From assembly GCA_000711775.1 (NCBI GenBank), contig ARYC01000379.1, positions 62,001 to 126,000 on the forward strand: 64,000 nucleotides of DNA, given 5' to 3'. Source of the DNA: Oxytricha trifallax (lineage: Eukaryota; Ciliophora; Spirotrichea; Sporadotrichida; Oxytrichidae). Positions 36,768 through 48,880 of the stretch are shown one piece after another. Each line of letters opens with the position of its first letter. Within the stretch, counting starts at the first letter, position 1. The notes beneath the pieces are model-generated. The model was given only the letters and a program-made list of their open reading frames with translations. It did no database searches and had not been told where the DNA came from. Both the position numbers and the translations under genes were made by a program.

Positions 36768-36808
36768 TATATGAATTTCACTAGTATTTAATTAGTGAAA
36801 TTCATATA
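36768..36808. repeat. Perfect hairpin-forming palindrome
   Basis: TATATGAATTTCACTA and its reverse complement TAGTGAAATTCATATA flank a short loop, giving a stem of about 16 bp. It lies 26 bp after the preceding ORF stop and could be the tip of a small foldback element or an RNA 3' structure. Confidence 0.75.
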
Positions 36809-38629
36809 AATCAATATTTATTTTATTTTAATATGCTTTAATGATATTAATAGCAATAATGTGATATATATATTATTACACAATGTCCTTTAAATGGACA
36901 CACTTAATTAGTATCATTATAATTTTAAAAATTTTATTATTTTTTAAATTATAACTTAACAAAATATATAAAATTGATAAAAGTTCATAAAGACTTATAC
37001 TAGTTCTATAAAGATTCTTAGAACATTTTTCTTTAAATAATAGAGATTCAAAATTCCTATCATTAGTCGCGGTTTGTGGATAAAAAATTATTATATTTGA
37101 TAAATAGGCACTCTATAAAATTTATATACAAATAATTATAAATCTATATAGAATTATCATTAAGTCTATAAGGAATATTAGGATTCCTGAATTTATCAAC
37201 TTGAAAGAAGTTATTATGATTTAACATTCAGATGTAATGGTTATTAGTTTATTTAATAAGCTTTATTTATGTTATTTAAATAATATAGTTATGTATAATT
37301 AACTTAAGCATTATATTATTATAAATAAGGGCCATTAAAGGCAGGTTTAAAGCTGCTTACACTATTCTTTTTAAATTTCTCAATTTCTCAAAAATATCAT
37401 TAGGGTTTTAATACATCTTCCTTAGTCAACATTAAATCCTAATATCTCTATATTTTGCAATAGATTTTAAAATCTATGATTGTATGCACCTAACTTAATA
37501 GTGTAAACATGTAAATTATATGAATTGATTCTTTTTTTACATGCTTTTGAAGGGAACTATCCAATATTTAGCTCGAAAAAGCTGTGATTAAAGGTGGCTT
37601 AATGCCCAATCAATTGAAATAATTAAATGGTTGACTTTGTGTGTTATTTAATATATTTTTAATATTTGCAGAACTAGGAAATTAACCACAATCATTTCAA
37701 TACAAGTGTTTTGAAACTTTAAACTAACAATCACCGCGCTAACTCATTATATTATCAACGAGGCACGATTATGAGCCTTCATCAAATGTATTTATCAATT
37801 AAAGAGTACATTAATAAATTAATAAAATACATTTAATAATTCAAATTGATGGTTAAGCCACAACTATGGATTAGATTAGACAGATAAACTTTCTTAGACA
37901 CTGATTTGATTTTCATTAGAGGTTAGGTTTTAAGTTCCCTAACAAAAACTTAATACAAAAATTCATGGGAGATGCATATATAATTTATAATTAATCAAAA
38001 TTTAAACCATATAAATTACATAATTGGTCATTTGATAGAAATATTTAATTTAAATTATAAGAATAATAAAATGAAAAGGGTTAATTGCAGCTTATTTAAA
38101 ATGGTAGTTTCGATAGTAAATGTAAACTTAACATTTAAATGAGTAGAGAGATTGGTTGGTAGGCTGGGGAGGTGAGAATCATCTAATTATAGAGAATTCT
38201 TCATATCAAATAGTGGCAATAAATAAATATTCAAAAATTAACTTTATATAATGAAAGTATTCTTTAAATTTACTATTTAATACAATAAATTAAAAAATGC
38301 TTTATGAGTTTAATTTAATTATATTAAAGTCGTCATAAAAATGTCTCTAATTGAATTTCTTCATCGAATGTTAGGCAAGAAAAGCATTTAATGGGGCTTG
38401 AATCAACAGTATAATTAAGAGTTTGAAAATTCAATGAACAGACTAAGTGATAGAATCAGTTGAAAAGTGAAGATTAAAACAATTATAGAAAATAATCGAG
38501 AATTGATAAATGAAAATGAAATTAATAATTAAAGTACAAATACCTAATAATGGTGACGCTGGTGGAGACTGTTTACTCACAAAAAATTTAAGTTACAAAA
38601 AACATATCTGAAATTTACTTTTTACAGAG
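36809..38629. other. AT-rich spacer, weak gene-like traces
   Basis: Mostly AT-rich without a supportable gene. A short frame near 38470-38560 (IKTIIENNRELINENEINNQ) could be another exon or MDS of the gene-like patches that follow. It is too short to call. Confidence 0.4.
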
Positions 38630-38779
38630 AATCAGGCAGGTAAGAGTCGTGAAGGCTAAGAACAAGTAATTCACAGAGCAGCTCAAAGACAAGGAAACAG
38701 AAGACTGACTCATGTAGATGGTGACATTTACGAAGGCATTTGGAAAGATGAAACTGTTTTTTTGAGATTCCATTTTTGA
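38630..38779 (+). CDS. MORN-repeat coding segment
   Basis: The frame NQAGKSREGQEQVIHRAAQR continues to THVDGDIYEGIWKDE. The DGDIYEGIW stretch matches the MORN repeat core (G-x-x-Y-E-G-x-W), found in many ciliate cytoskeletal and membrane-associated proteins. A TTTTTACAG just before the segment could be a splice acceptor or an MDS boundary. It stops at TGA 38777-38779. Only one repeat is visible, so it is a fragment of a larger gene, probably continued by the patches downstream on the same strand. Confidence 0.6.
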
Positions 38780-39381
38780 TTATTACAATAAGTATTAGTA
38801 TTCATCAAAATTATATTCTTACAATCATATATTTTTCGCTTTATTTAATCTTAAATACTTAGAGGAGGTGTCTAAAATAAATACATGGAAAACCAATAAA
38901 TCAAATTTCAGTGAACTAAAAGAATATAATTGAAGATAATATATAATATTAATTTACCAAGCCATCAGGTATATTATAAAACACAGACAATCAGAGAGTT
39001 TTAACGATAATTGACATCAACTTTATTTCTATTTTCAGTAAGAGAGGTAAATAAATAGAATAGAAGCAATTAAAGATTTTCAGAAAACCAAAGAAACTAA
39101 TCGGAATATAAACGATAGCAAGTAAAAGGTAGGCTTCAGTAAAAATGAGAATTGAACAAAGCATTTGTTTAATATAATGTGAAAGAACTGAACCTCAAGT
39201 TTACACAAAACTAGATATACAAATTATTAGTAGGGAAGAAATTTAACTTCATTGGGCTCGCATAAATGAGGCAATAAAAGAGTATAGGTCAAGATAATAA
39301 TATAGACACTGACACAACTCACAAGAAGTGGTCGGTACTCAAGTTAAATACCTGTAAATACCAATTATTGAAAAATAATTC

Positions 39382-39794
39382 TTAACAAAGGACATGCTTG
39401 ACTTTAAGGATTCACAACAGTTGCTTCCTGATAGACTTTTTATAATTCAGCAGTAGCAGCATTTGGTAGCTTTAGCTATTTTTACTTTTTCTGCTCATAG
39501 CTGTAATTCTATATAGATATAGCCTAACTTTGTTTAGATTTAGAATATTGTTCTATGAAGGCTTCTGGTTTGAATTATATCCACAAATACCAGTTCAAGA
39601 TTGACTATTTGGCACCCTAAAAATCCAAAAAGACTTTGGCCTAATTCTATAAAGATTTATTGCTTCCTGATTTCATGACAATGCACATGGACTAGATTCT
39701 TGAGTATAGTTAGTTGGCTATAAAAAGTTTAGCTGGAAGCAACTAGAGTGATTTATCACTCCATATAATCAAAGTATACATCCATCCATATTGA
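39382..39794 (+). CDS. Gene-like segment in two frames (LLPD-containing), unrecognised
   Basis: From 39382 one frame reads LTKDMLDFKDSQQLLPDRLF and on to a TGA near 39556. From 39552 a second frame reads SMKASGLNYIHKYQFKIDYL, KTLAQFYKDLLLPDFMTMHM and ILEYSQLAIKSLAGSNQSD to TGA 39792-39794. Both look protein-like, and the overlap region must contain a frame change. A third overlapping frame is also open (39176-39604, with a hydrophobic IWQLQLFLLFLLIAVI), which I consider less likely. Family unknown. The segment probably belongs to the same locus as the MORN fragment. Confidence 0.45.
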
Positions 39795-40062
39795 AATGAC
39801 GAATCATGTGATAATATAACTAAATGATACCTTAAATAAACTATGAATAGCTGTAAAGAAAGCTATTTCTAAGAGTAAGTCAGTATTTTTTATTAAAAAA
39901 ATCATAAATTAATAACATAATCATGGTGATTTAAACTAGATTTAAACGTACAATATAAAGTGTTATTATATTCCTCACAAAGACGCTCCTTAAGTTATTA
40001 AAATATGGTATACATTAATCTAATTTTTTAGCATTTTAATTCCTTTTAACAAATCATTAATA

Positions 40063-40466
40063 GACTTAAACAAAGAAACTATAGAATTAGATTTCTATAT
40101 ATTAATTAAAGAAGACTTTATCAATACATAAGGAATAAATACAGATTTGTATGAATTAAAAACTAAGGACAGTAAAGTATCAACAGGCTATAGCAGATAA
40201 GCTCATGAATAAAATTACTTATATTAATTATCTTATATTATTAAATAAAATTAAATTGATATTAACTATTCATATCCATCAACATCTACAATGCTTATGA
40301 GTACATATATAAGCCCTATATATTTTACATTTAGACATATTTTAATATAGGAAATAGGATGTTTCACTGTATTTTATGTTTATTATTAAAGATATGCAAT
40401 CCATCTCGATCATCAGATAAAAATATTGTGGCAATTAATTGTAGTTTATGTATATTTATTCACTTG
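40063..40466 (+). CDS. Gene-like segment, unrecognised
   Basis: Open in the TGA-only code, with a convincing first half: DLNKETIELDFYILIKEDF, NTQGINTDLYELKTKDSKVS and GYSRQAHEQNYLYQ. The second half is AT-rich and less certain, ending at TGA 40464-40466. It is in the same frame (position modulo 3) as the next four patches, suggesting one gene interrupted by AT-rich IESs whose lengths happen to keep frame. No family was recognised. Confidence 0.45.
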
Positions 40467-40824
40467 ACTACTGATAATTATACTAATCAGTCTCTACAAC
40501 CTAATTATTTCATCATTTTCAACAATTGCTGTTGCATATATAAGAAGTTATGTGTTCTAACTATGCATCATAAATCCAAAGAGTCACAGAGCAGTCTTTA
40601 ATTTATGATTAGGTCAATAAAGTAGAAGTGCATCAACCAAAATATTGTAATAATCGGTTGTTTTAATTGCCACATGAAGGACTAAGCTTAGAAACTGAAT
40701 TTGGAAAACCTGTCATAATCAATATCTAAGGGAGTGGAAACTTACTCCAAAGGGAATCAAAAAGACTAACTGCATCAAATAATCACAGCCATAGCAGCTA
40801 TAAACTGGAAATGTAACTAAATGA

Positions 40825-41226
40825 GAATAGTACGCCACTAATAAAAAACAAGATAAACAATACAGAATAGAATCTAATGGTGCCAGAGAAAGAGTAGCTG
40901 GGATTACAGAAGCAATTAAACAATACTGGAAAACTTTCATCGAAAAAGGAATAATATTAGAGGGAATTTGATTAGTTCAGACAATTTGGAAGTGTTTTAA
41001 ATGAAAAGATGATAAAGCAATATATACCTGCTATTTTTGTCTATCATTAAAAGAAGGTGAGTTGAGAGCAACAGCTTTCAAGATATAAAATAGCAGTGGA
41101 ACGAATCTATACGAGATACTAAACACACCCTAGGTTTTTTACTTAATTGAAAGATTCATTAAATTTCAGAAACATTATGAGCCAATTAAAGAATTGACAA
41201 TAAATGAGGAAATCATCTAACTATGA
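40825..41226 (+). CDS. Two adjacent gene-like segments, unrecognised
   Basis: 40825-40971 reads YATNKKQDKQYRIESNGARE then RVAGITEAIKQYWKTFIEKG and stops. 41005-41226 reads KAIYTCYFCLSLKEGELRAT, FKIQNSSGTNLYEILNTPQ and FYLIERFIKFQKHYEPIKEL and stops at TGA. Both are in the same frame and separated by 33 bp. The residue pattern, alternating charged and hydrophobic, looks like a folded protein. Pointers marking MDS ends could not be identified with confidence. Confidence 0.5.
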
Positions 41227-41283
41227 TAATTGACTGGATAACATGTGATTAACTACTAAAATGATATCTTTAAAGTAAATTGA

Positions 41284-42402
41284 CGTGAAATGAACCAACC
41301 TTACACTAAGATACAAGTCAGTGGAAAACATGATAAAATGAAAATAAATTCTAGAATGACTGAGATGTTGAGTAAAGTCTAGGTTGATATAGCTTTAACA
41401 AAGCAATTATTTGCCAAAATTTTTATGAGGAAATGCTTAATACGTCATATGAATTATTAAAATCATAAATTAAAGACACTTTTAATTGACTGAACTCTCA
41501 AAAGATACAAAATTAGTTAAAGCAGTGAGTCATATATTGCTAAATATAAGTATAGTTATCACTTGTCTATAAAAATATATACAATATCTATAAGTAAAAT
41601 CTCATCTAAGGAATTAGCATGTACATTTATGATAAACGCACTCCAAGAGGACAGCATTAAACAATTAGTAGCTGAGAAATATTAAAACATCTTTAAATAC
41701 AATTAGTGGAACTATATAAATCTTGTAAGATTATTGGAATACATCACAGAATTCAGGAGAATCAATGTGATTTATATTTATTTTAAAACTTATTTTTATT
41801 TAATCACTCATAAAATAGCTTAATAACTATAATGCTATAAATGGATGAGTATGAACTCATATCTTTTTGGAGTATTACCTCCATTCTCTTATAATTTTAG
41901 CCCTTTCTAAATTTATTTCTTTCTAGGTTTTCTGGCGCATTAGTCAGAATCGCGTCTTATATGCAATCTAGTGGTGCAGTCACCATAGCAACTGAGCCAA
42001 GTACAATAGAATTTGCTATATTAGGGGTTTTTTCAAGAAAAAAATTATTGCATTGCAACAATAATGTCAAGTTGGCTAAAGTGTAAACTCAACTCATCCC
42101 TCACACATGGACTTTGTTACTAATAAATATCATTGTTTTTAGTTGGTTCCATTGAATGCGGCAAAATAATTTTTCGATAAATAGATCTTCCAAAATAGGC
42201 TCCCTAGCGACCCTTGCATTGATTACTTATGATTTATCATTATTTTCTCAAAAGTAGTCCTCTCAAAATTTTTCACTAAGATGCTGGTAGCATCTAGCAG
42301 TTAATTGGCACCTAAATATAAAATTTCATAATCTCACTGCATTTCTTCAGATAGGTTCTTAAGTTCTACATCGATCTAATCTTGTTAGCTCGTCTGCCAT
42401 GA
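41284..42402 (+). CDS. Gene-like segment interrupted by one TGA, unrecognised
   Basis: 41284-41493 reads REMNQPYTKIQVSGKHDKMK, SRMTEMLSKVQVDIALTKQL and FAKIFMRKC before TGA 41491-41493. The same frame then stays open for 302 codons to TGA 42400-42402. Its strongest part is SSKELACTFMINALQEDSIK, LVAEKYQNIFKYNQWNYIN and LVRLLEYITEFRRINV at 41600-41775, which looks like a helical repeat protein. After 41775 the composition is noisier, and an IES or loss of coding is likely. No family assignment. It is the probable 3' part of the 38.6-42.4 kb locus. Confidence 0.45.
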
Positions 42403-44110
42403 CCAGAAATTTTGGCTGACTTGTTTGATTCATCAATATTAATTAATCTTAAGTATAATTTACTTTTTTGTTGTTGAATGAAGTTGCTACATGAGGCGAT
42501 TTCTGAGTCTTATATTGAAATTCATCTAAGCTTAATAAAATTTATTCAGATCGGTATACTGTTGCATTCCTTGATAATTAAGACATAAAAGAGAATGATA
42601 CTAATACTAAGTATAAATTATGATTAAATATTTTATAATTTATTAGTAATCTTCCTAATGGTTGATCCGTTTGCTATGTTGGGAAAGCAAAAATGATAGA
42701 GAAAAATATAATTTCCCTGCATATTGAACCTACTTTCCATCCTCAACAGAGATATGGGTCTCCGCAAATTGCTTACAAGAGTAGCTTTTGCCGCAATTTG
42801 TTTCTGAAATTTCAATTGTTCCTTATTCTTCTATTGTTAAAACTAAATAGTTTAGATAACACAATGTATACCTTCAATTCTGTTTGTATATACAAAATGA
42901 TACTAATAGTGTCTCAGAGTGCTTGCCATGTTTTTCAATAAGACCTCCTATCCATGAGACAAGAGTTTCAGTTGACAGCATTTGCAACTCTAACCCCAAA
43001 GCATTTCTATTCTTTATTGCGCTTTACGCATAGTAGTGACATTTTCTATTACGACAATCAGACTGCTTGCAAATGTATTAGACATGATATTATAAAACAT
43101 TGAGCAGCCCCATTGCTTAAAAGTTGGAGCTCAAGAGTTATTTGCTAGTTTTTAGTATAAACTACTATTTGACAGCAAGACTTTATACTCATCAACATTA
43201 TTATGCCTTAATATAACAGACTCTTTAGTATGGTGACTATATTTATATTAAATAATAAATTAACAAATTAATATTAGTCATATTGAATGAGCAAACTAAG
43301 TGGCATAATTATTTATTTTAGTTCTCCAAAAATTTACATTCAGCCTAGAAAGAAAAACTATTGGAATAAGCTGGAATAAATAATCAAAATTGAAATTAGA
43401 ATAACTGACACTATTTGAGAATTTATTCCAAAACCCCAAAACACACTATTTCATTAGAAAAAAGAAGTAATTAATTAAATAAATAAGGTGGGAACATAAA
43501 TCTGTAAACTATATTCCGAGATTTTTAATGTTTAGGATTTGATACTCCTACAACAAGTGCTAATCTCTCTAATTAAATAATGAAAATAATTAGCTTTTGC
43601 AAAAGACATCTTTATCAATTCTTAAAGCAAAGAAAAATCATTTATAGTTTTATATTACTTCTAAGCGATAGGGAAGTCTCATAATTTAAAACTTAATAAT
43701 AAACTTGAAATAGTTTAAATACATATAAATAAATATAGGAAGACATAATTATACATAAAACAGAGCTGGAAAAAAAATACATGAATATAAGTTTGAACAT
43801 AGTAATCAACTTGAGATTAAAAAGAAAGCAATGTTCAAGCAATGATTATTAATAAACAATCAGATAATCTGCAATATTTTAATCGTGAATGTGGATTAGT
43901 TTATAAATGAGTTAAAAAATACACCCTATTAACAGCAAAAACAACGATCAAATCTGAATATATCTAAACAAAATAACAGACATAAATGTAGAGTATTGAG
44001 CGATTTGAGGAAAACTAAAAATATTATATAATTTATAAACTATAATAAAAATTAACTAGAAAAATCAAAATATAAGGTGGAAAACTGGAAGGAATGCGAT
44101 AAAAGAGAAG
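42403..44110. other. AT-rich spacer with a degenerate telomere-like string
   Basis: No gene that I can support. CCAAAACCCCAAAACACA at 43428-43445 resembles one and a half telomeric units with one mismatch. It could be a decayed element end or chance. Confidence 0.4.
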
Positions 44111-44440
44111 AACCAACTCTCCACCAAATATGAAAAAACTAAAACAGCAGCCGCTACAACCAAAGTACAACTAGAATGGTTTCTTATATAATGGATGCCA
44201 TTTGAATAGCAGAAGGACTTAAGATTATAACAAAAGTAGAGAGTAAGATGTTCTCAGATACTAAGTAAGGCAAATTGGAAAGACTTCTTCTTTCCAAAAT
44301 AGTGTAGTGGTTTCAAGAGTAAATTAAACATTAGTCATATTATACCAAGCAGGAATCAACGAGCTACAGTTAGATAAGAACAGGGAAAGATAAGCAAATC
44401 TTAGATATTCAAAAAAAGATAAAATGCTCAATGCCAGTGA
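44111..44440 (+). CDS. Candidate ORF, about 110 codons, unrecognised
   Basis: In the TGA-only code the frame reads NQLSTKYEKTKTAAATTKVQ, LEWFLIQWMPFEQQKDLRL and SKANWKDFFFPKQCSGFKSK up to TGA 44438-44440. It is Lys/Gln/Arg-rich with Trp and Cys present, which is not typical of AT-rich noise. The true start is not clear. No domain was recognised. Confidence 0.3.
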
Positions 44441-44854
44441 GATAAACTTCTATTTCAGGTAAAAACAAGGAAAAGTGCAATAATTGAGGGTAAATTATGG
44501 ATATCTAATTGAGGAACAACTCAGACATGAAATTCTGATGATTGATCAAAGAGTAAGTAGAAGAACGTTTAAAAGGCAACGATCAAGCTATAAATAAGTA
44601 TCAAAATATTGCAATTTATTTCATGGTACTATTTTAACTTTTTAATCTTTAGCTAATAGAATATAAGTGCTAAAGACTAATTACATAAATGAAAGCATTC
44701 ATAATTATTTATATTTGACTTTCAATATTCGATGGCATACAACTATTAGACAGAAAGATATATGAATATTAGAATAAGAATGAACATGGCAGTAAAATAA
44801 TTGAAACTAATTATATATTAGTGATCCTTTTTTAATCTTGATTCTATATAAGAT

Positions 44855-45520
44855 ATGCTATTTATTAAAATGATACATTTATTGAGAGTAGATGATGTGG
44901 GGTATAAAATAAAATAGTTAATAATTACCGATTGTAAGTATACACTAGCATTACTAAAGGATGCCTAAATTAACGAGAAAACTCACTAAACTTTTCATGA
45001 AGGTGTCTCTGAACTTATCCATTTAATTGCTAGTAAGCAAAGCAACTCTTACCTCTTATTTATATGCTATATTTGTTATTCTAATCTTACTTATAAGGTT
45101 GAGGATAAAGCCTCTCAAACATTTCAATTAAATAATATCAAACTACTACGATCACATAAATTATTATTCCCTTTACTTAAATCCTTATTTGTTCATAAAA
45201 ACATCAACTACTTAAATATAGAATTCGTGCTTAGAGCGAGAACGAAAACATAATAACATGATAGCAAGTCCAAATTTCAAATATATTCGTTGATTTTTGA
45301 ACGTTACCAGATGAATCTACACATATATTATGAAAAGCATAGGCTTTCCAAGAAACAAAGAGCTAGTGCTATGATTAGTTGTGCATATAGTGATAAACTA
45401 GTTAATAATGAGCCTGAATACTTTTTAATAAAGAATGTATAAATATAAAAATAAAAATTAAATAAAAATATAAATATTAAATAAGAATTACATGTTAAAT
45501 ATGAACACAAAATTGGGTGA
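44855..45520 (+). CDS. Unrecognised 221-residue ORF
   Basis: A single frame without TGA from 44825, with the first Met at 44855: MLFIKMIHLLRVDDVGYKIK. It continues TDCKYTLALLKDAQINEKTH, HEGVSELIHLIASKQSN, a hydrophobic SYLLFICYICYSNLTYKVED, NIEFVLRARTKTQQHDSKSK, IFERYQMNLHIYYEKHRLSK and SCAYSDKLVNNEPEYFLIKN to TGA 45518-45520. The tail is Lys/Gln/Asn-rich. Length and composition support a real gene. One possible membrane segment is present. No intron is needed. The family is unknown. It is one of the few uninterrupted host-like ORFs in the window, so it may be a germline-limited gene or a single-MDS gene. Confidence 0.5.
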
Positions 45521-45620
45521 GAATGAAATTATTGAAGACTACGAGGAGATGGATGATGACGATGAGGGGGATTTAAAAGATGATGATGAATCAGATGGAA
45601 TTTAAATGAACAGTTAATGA
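45501..45620 (+). CDS. Small acidic ORF overlapping the end of the previous one
   Basis: MNTKLGENEIIEDYEEMDDD is followed by DEGDLKDDDESDGIQMNSQ and TGA 45618-45620, in a different frame from the 221-residue ORF. The strongly acidic run suggests the C-terminal tail of a protein. If a one-base shift joins the two frames near 45500, this could be the true C-terminus of the upstream gene. Confidence 0.35.
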
Positions 45621-46781
45621 TGATTATCCTGGATTCTTAGTTTATAATCAAGGTAAAGACAAAGAAAAATATACAGTAAATAATTTGTAGCATAATCATG
45701 ATTGAATAACTATTAATGGATTATATCTTAGTTGGTTTCAGCCATTAAGCTTTCCTTTTAACCAAATGAAATGTTTAACAATTAAAATAGTAGTCTGCAT
45801 AATAATAAGTAAGCAATTGATTTCTGCATTATTTAATTTTAAGTGACAAACTGATTAAAATATTTCCTTTTATTTAAGAGTATGAAAGAACTAAGATAAA
45901 TGATTTAATATACCCATACACATTTTTTTATTGAAAAAAATAACTACGAAATATTAAATTTAAATCTCTCAATTAAATCTTGAGGATGGAGTATATGTGT
46001 TAAAATTTATATACAAAGCATACACATTAATATTCTAAGTTTAAACTGTAATGTACTTCAATATTTCATTTTCATAGACGAATTACATCAGCACAGTTTA
46101 CCAAACTAATTTTTACTTGAGAAACATAGTGAGAAATAAAGATCTAATTTCTCGATTTCTTTGTTTATTCAATAGTTCATGAATGTTAATATAAAAGTCT
46201 TTTGAACAGACAACTTACTCTATGAAAAAGAAATTTTAAAATAATAATTATTATTTTAAAATTTGAAGTTAAACTTATTGCAACTCATTCTTGCTTGGCC
46301 TTGTTTCATAATAATATATTTAATATTAATTTGTAGATTTAGAACTCATTAACTGTCATAGAAGAAACAGAATTAAGATTATTTACTATACTCAATTGAA
46401 TAACATTATAAGTAATTAGAAAATAAAAATATTCATGAAGATTGTATGATAAACTAATTTAACCTAATTAAATGCTTTAGTTTATCATACATAGGCCTTT
46501 TGCTGAGATACTATTTTCTTTGTATCAATTTGTCATAACATAGACAAAGATTCATATAAAAAATGATAATTTGATGAATCAATGTAATACTGAGTTTAAA
46601 TTTCTTATTTAAATATATAAAAATAAACTAATTAAGAGAGTAATATAGAAATAATATTTTGATATATATATATTTGAGAAAGGTTAATTAAAACATTAAA
46701 AAAGGTAAAGTAAAACCCCATGAGTAAAATTTAAAGAAGGATTTGCTATAATTTTGATAATAATAATAATATTTAGAGAAA
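45621..46781. other. AT-rich spacer with one hairpin
   Basis: No gene seen. A perfect 14-bp inverted repeat (TGTATGATAAACTA at 46443-46456 and its complement at 46478-46491) could form a hairpin with a 21-nt loop. Confidence 0.5.
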
Positions 46782-48880
46782 ATGAACAGAGGAATAATTC
46801 TATCCTTAGTAGGCATGATCAACTTTGCTAGTGCCATGATAATTACTGGGAAGATCAAAACGGAAGAGAAGTAGTGAGAGTCATTCACTCATGAAAACTG
46901 GCTTAGATAAATTACGGTTTACTGTGCTACTTATTGTGCAAGAAAAACAACTATGGTATAGTGCCAGTTTGCTGATAATACTGTCCTTATATTTACGGAT
47001 ACCGGAACCGATTGCTTGAAGCCATCATTCACAGTGGAGAAGTTGGCTTTACATCAAAATCAACTTGCGATAATGACACAAGGAAACTGGTTTTAAAGAA
47101 TGAGGATTGCTCTGGTATTCCATATGTAGAGAAAGTTTCCATAATACTGCTTGCTGTAAAGCTTCCCTGACTGCTCTAATGAGAAAATTGGCAATGGCTT
47201 TTCATGATAGAAACTGGCCTAGGGAAGAGGAGTGGGAGAACCACTTGGATTTTTATCTGATGAAGAAGAGCAAGCTTCTTTGGGCTTAACTCCTTGTAAA
47301 GCTAGAAATGATGGTGTTGACCCAGTTTGCTGAGAATAATGCCCAGTAACAATGCACACATGTTGAGCTCTTTGCACTAAAGGAACTTACGGTTGCACTG
47401 ACGAAGCGAAGGATAGAGTGAGCTATGTTGTTAGCGTTGTTGTTGATTCTACAATTGCAGCTGATACTGGCAGCTTCGTTAAAATCCTTGATATCATTGA
47501 GAAAGTTTGAATAAGTAAAATTAACCTCGCTAATTCAGTAAAATTCAATGTCTTAGTTTCAAATGACTCTGTCGCTTTAGCTAATAAAGTCAACTTCAGA
47601 AGTGATATGACATACAACCACACTCGCATTTTTTGAGACAATAAATTTTGAAGATAGCATGTTTTACATTATTGTCTGCTTGAGAGCATGGTCTAAAGGT
47701 CCAAAAAGCTCATATACAACTGCATCATGGTACTAAAATAAATCAAAATCTGTGAGGGTACCAGGAAAGACCTTCTACAACTGCGATTCAGGATGACTAG
47801 CTTTACCAGTTATAATTGTGGTGCTTTAATTTTAGAGATTGATTTTAGAGCTATAAGGAATACGCCAGGAGTAATCCTATCTATACCAGAGGAAATCGAT
47901 GTCATCAAATCCATTATCGAATCAGGGCAAGAGATTGCTCAAATGTGCGTCCAAGTGCTCTTTAGAAGATATATTTAGGCACCAGAGGCTGTTGGAGGTC
48001 TGAATATGTATGTTCCAATCTGATTTTGGCCACCTCCTTTCAAGAACTCACGAATCACCAATACTCTTATCAACTGCCACTCCATGACCATTTGTATTTC
48101 ATGTTTATCTCGGCCTGAAGAATACTCGTCTGTATCGCAGATTAGAGGAAGATGCGTCGTTTCAAGGGCTCTCGAATGACTATACAAGCAGTGTCTCATT
48201 GTCATATTCACCCACTAATTCGTCTGTAATACTGATTTTGTAAGTTATTCAAGCTTTTAATATTAAAATTTTTAATAGATTAATTTAAGCATAATCATAA
48301 CAATAAACCCTATTTTCTTAGGAGTGCAATCAGAACCCTCAACAATTCAATGTACAAATTCTGAACTTATCATCTTCGCTGCTATAATTACTTAAGTACC
48401 AATTGAAGGCTCATTTTAAATCACTGCAACTAACGAGGTTTCAATCAATTCAGGAATCAATACTTGCACTTTTGCATGAAATTTCAACTCAATGATAACC
48501 TTATTTCCTCTCTATACGTCATTTCCAGCAACGGTAAAATCTAGGCTTGTACATCAAGTGGCAGGACTATCACAATAATACTGAGTGCAATTCTACCAGC
48601 TGACATATTTTGAAATTATAATAGCATGCGTGCTATCAAATCCAATCAGCACAACTCCTACTGGAACATTCTCATTTTAAACTTTCATTGGTAGTTCTTA
48701 GCTATTTGATTAACTTTCTGCAGGAATTACTTTAAAAGTTCCAGAAGTATTATTGTTGTCTTCTAGTTTTTCTCTTATAATCCCAGCTCTAATTGGAAGC
48801 TTAATCTTTCTTATTTTTTATCTCTCACTTTTGCATTTCTCCAAATGGGGTTTCACTTTTTATTCTTACTATCTTTTATT
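46782..48880 (+). pseudogene. Decayed or IES-interrupted gene for a Cys-rich secreted/membrane protein
   Basis: Starts MNRGIILSLVGMINFASAMI, a good signal peptide. It then has a Cys-containing unit (NWLRQITVYCATYCARKTTM, QFADNTVLIFTDTGTDC) that recurs about 316 bp later in diverged form (RNWPREEEWENHLDF, then TQFAENNA). Long stretches in different frames remain protein-like: ALCTKGTYGCTDEAKDRVSY at about 47380, LKNTRLYRRLEEDASFQGLS at 48120, and PSTIQCTNSELIIFAAIITQ at 48340. The end has a hydrophobic segment (SFSLIIPALIGSLIFLIFYL) that could anchor it in the membrane. Several TGA codons and frame shifts interrupt it. It is either a pseudogene or a locus with unrecognised IESs. Confidence 0.5.
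48240..48321 (+). other. Possible spliceosomal intron in the Cys-rich gene
   Basis: GTAAGT at 48240 and TTTTCTTAG ending at 48321 bound an 82-nt, very AT-rich stretch between two protein-like frames (SLSYSPTNSSVILI before, VQSEPSTIQC after). The splice motifs are canonical, but joining them does not restore a clean phase, so the call is tentative. Confidence 0.4.

Noticed and set aside
43428..43445. A TBE end at CCAAAACCCCAAAACACA
   Set aside because: The repeat is imperfect, and the following bases match neither TBE subfamily's inverted repeat.
47975..48211. 78-residue minus-strand ORF in the Cys-rich locus
   Set aside because: The plus-strand frame there is continuous with longer protein-like sequence on both sides.
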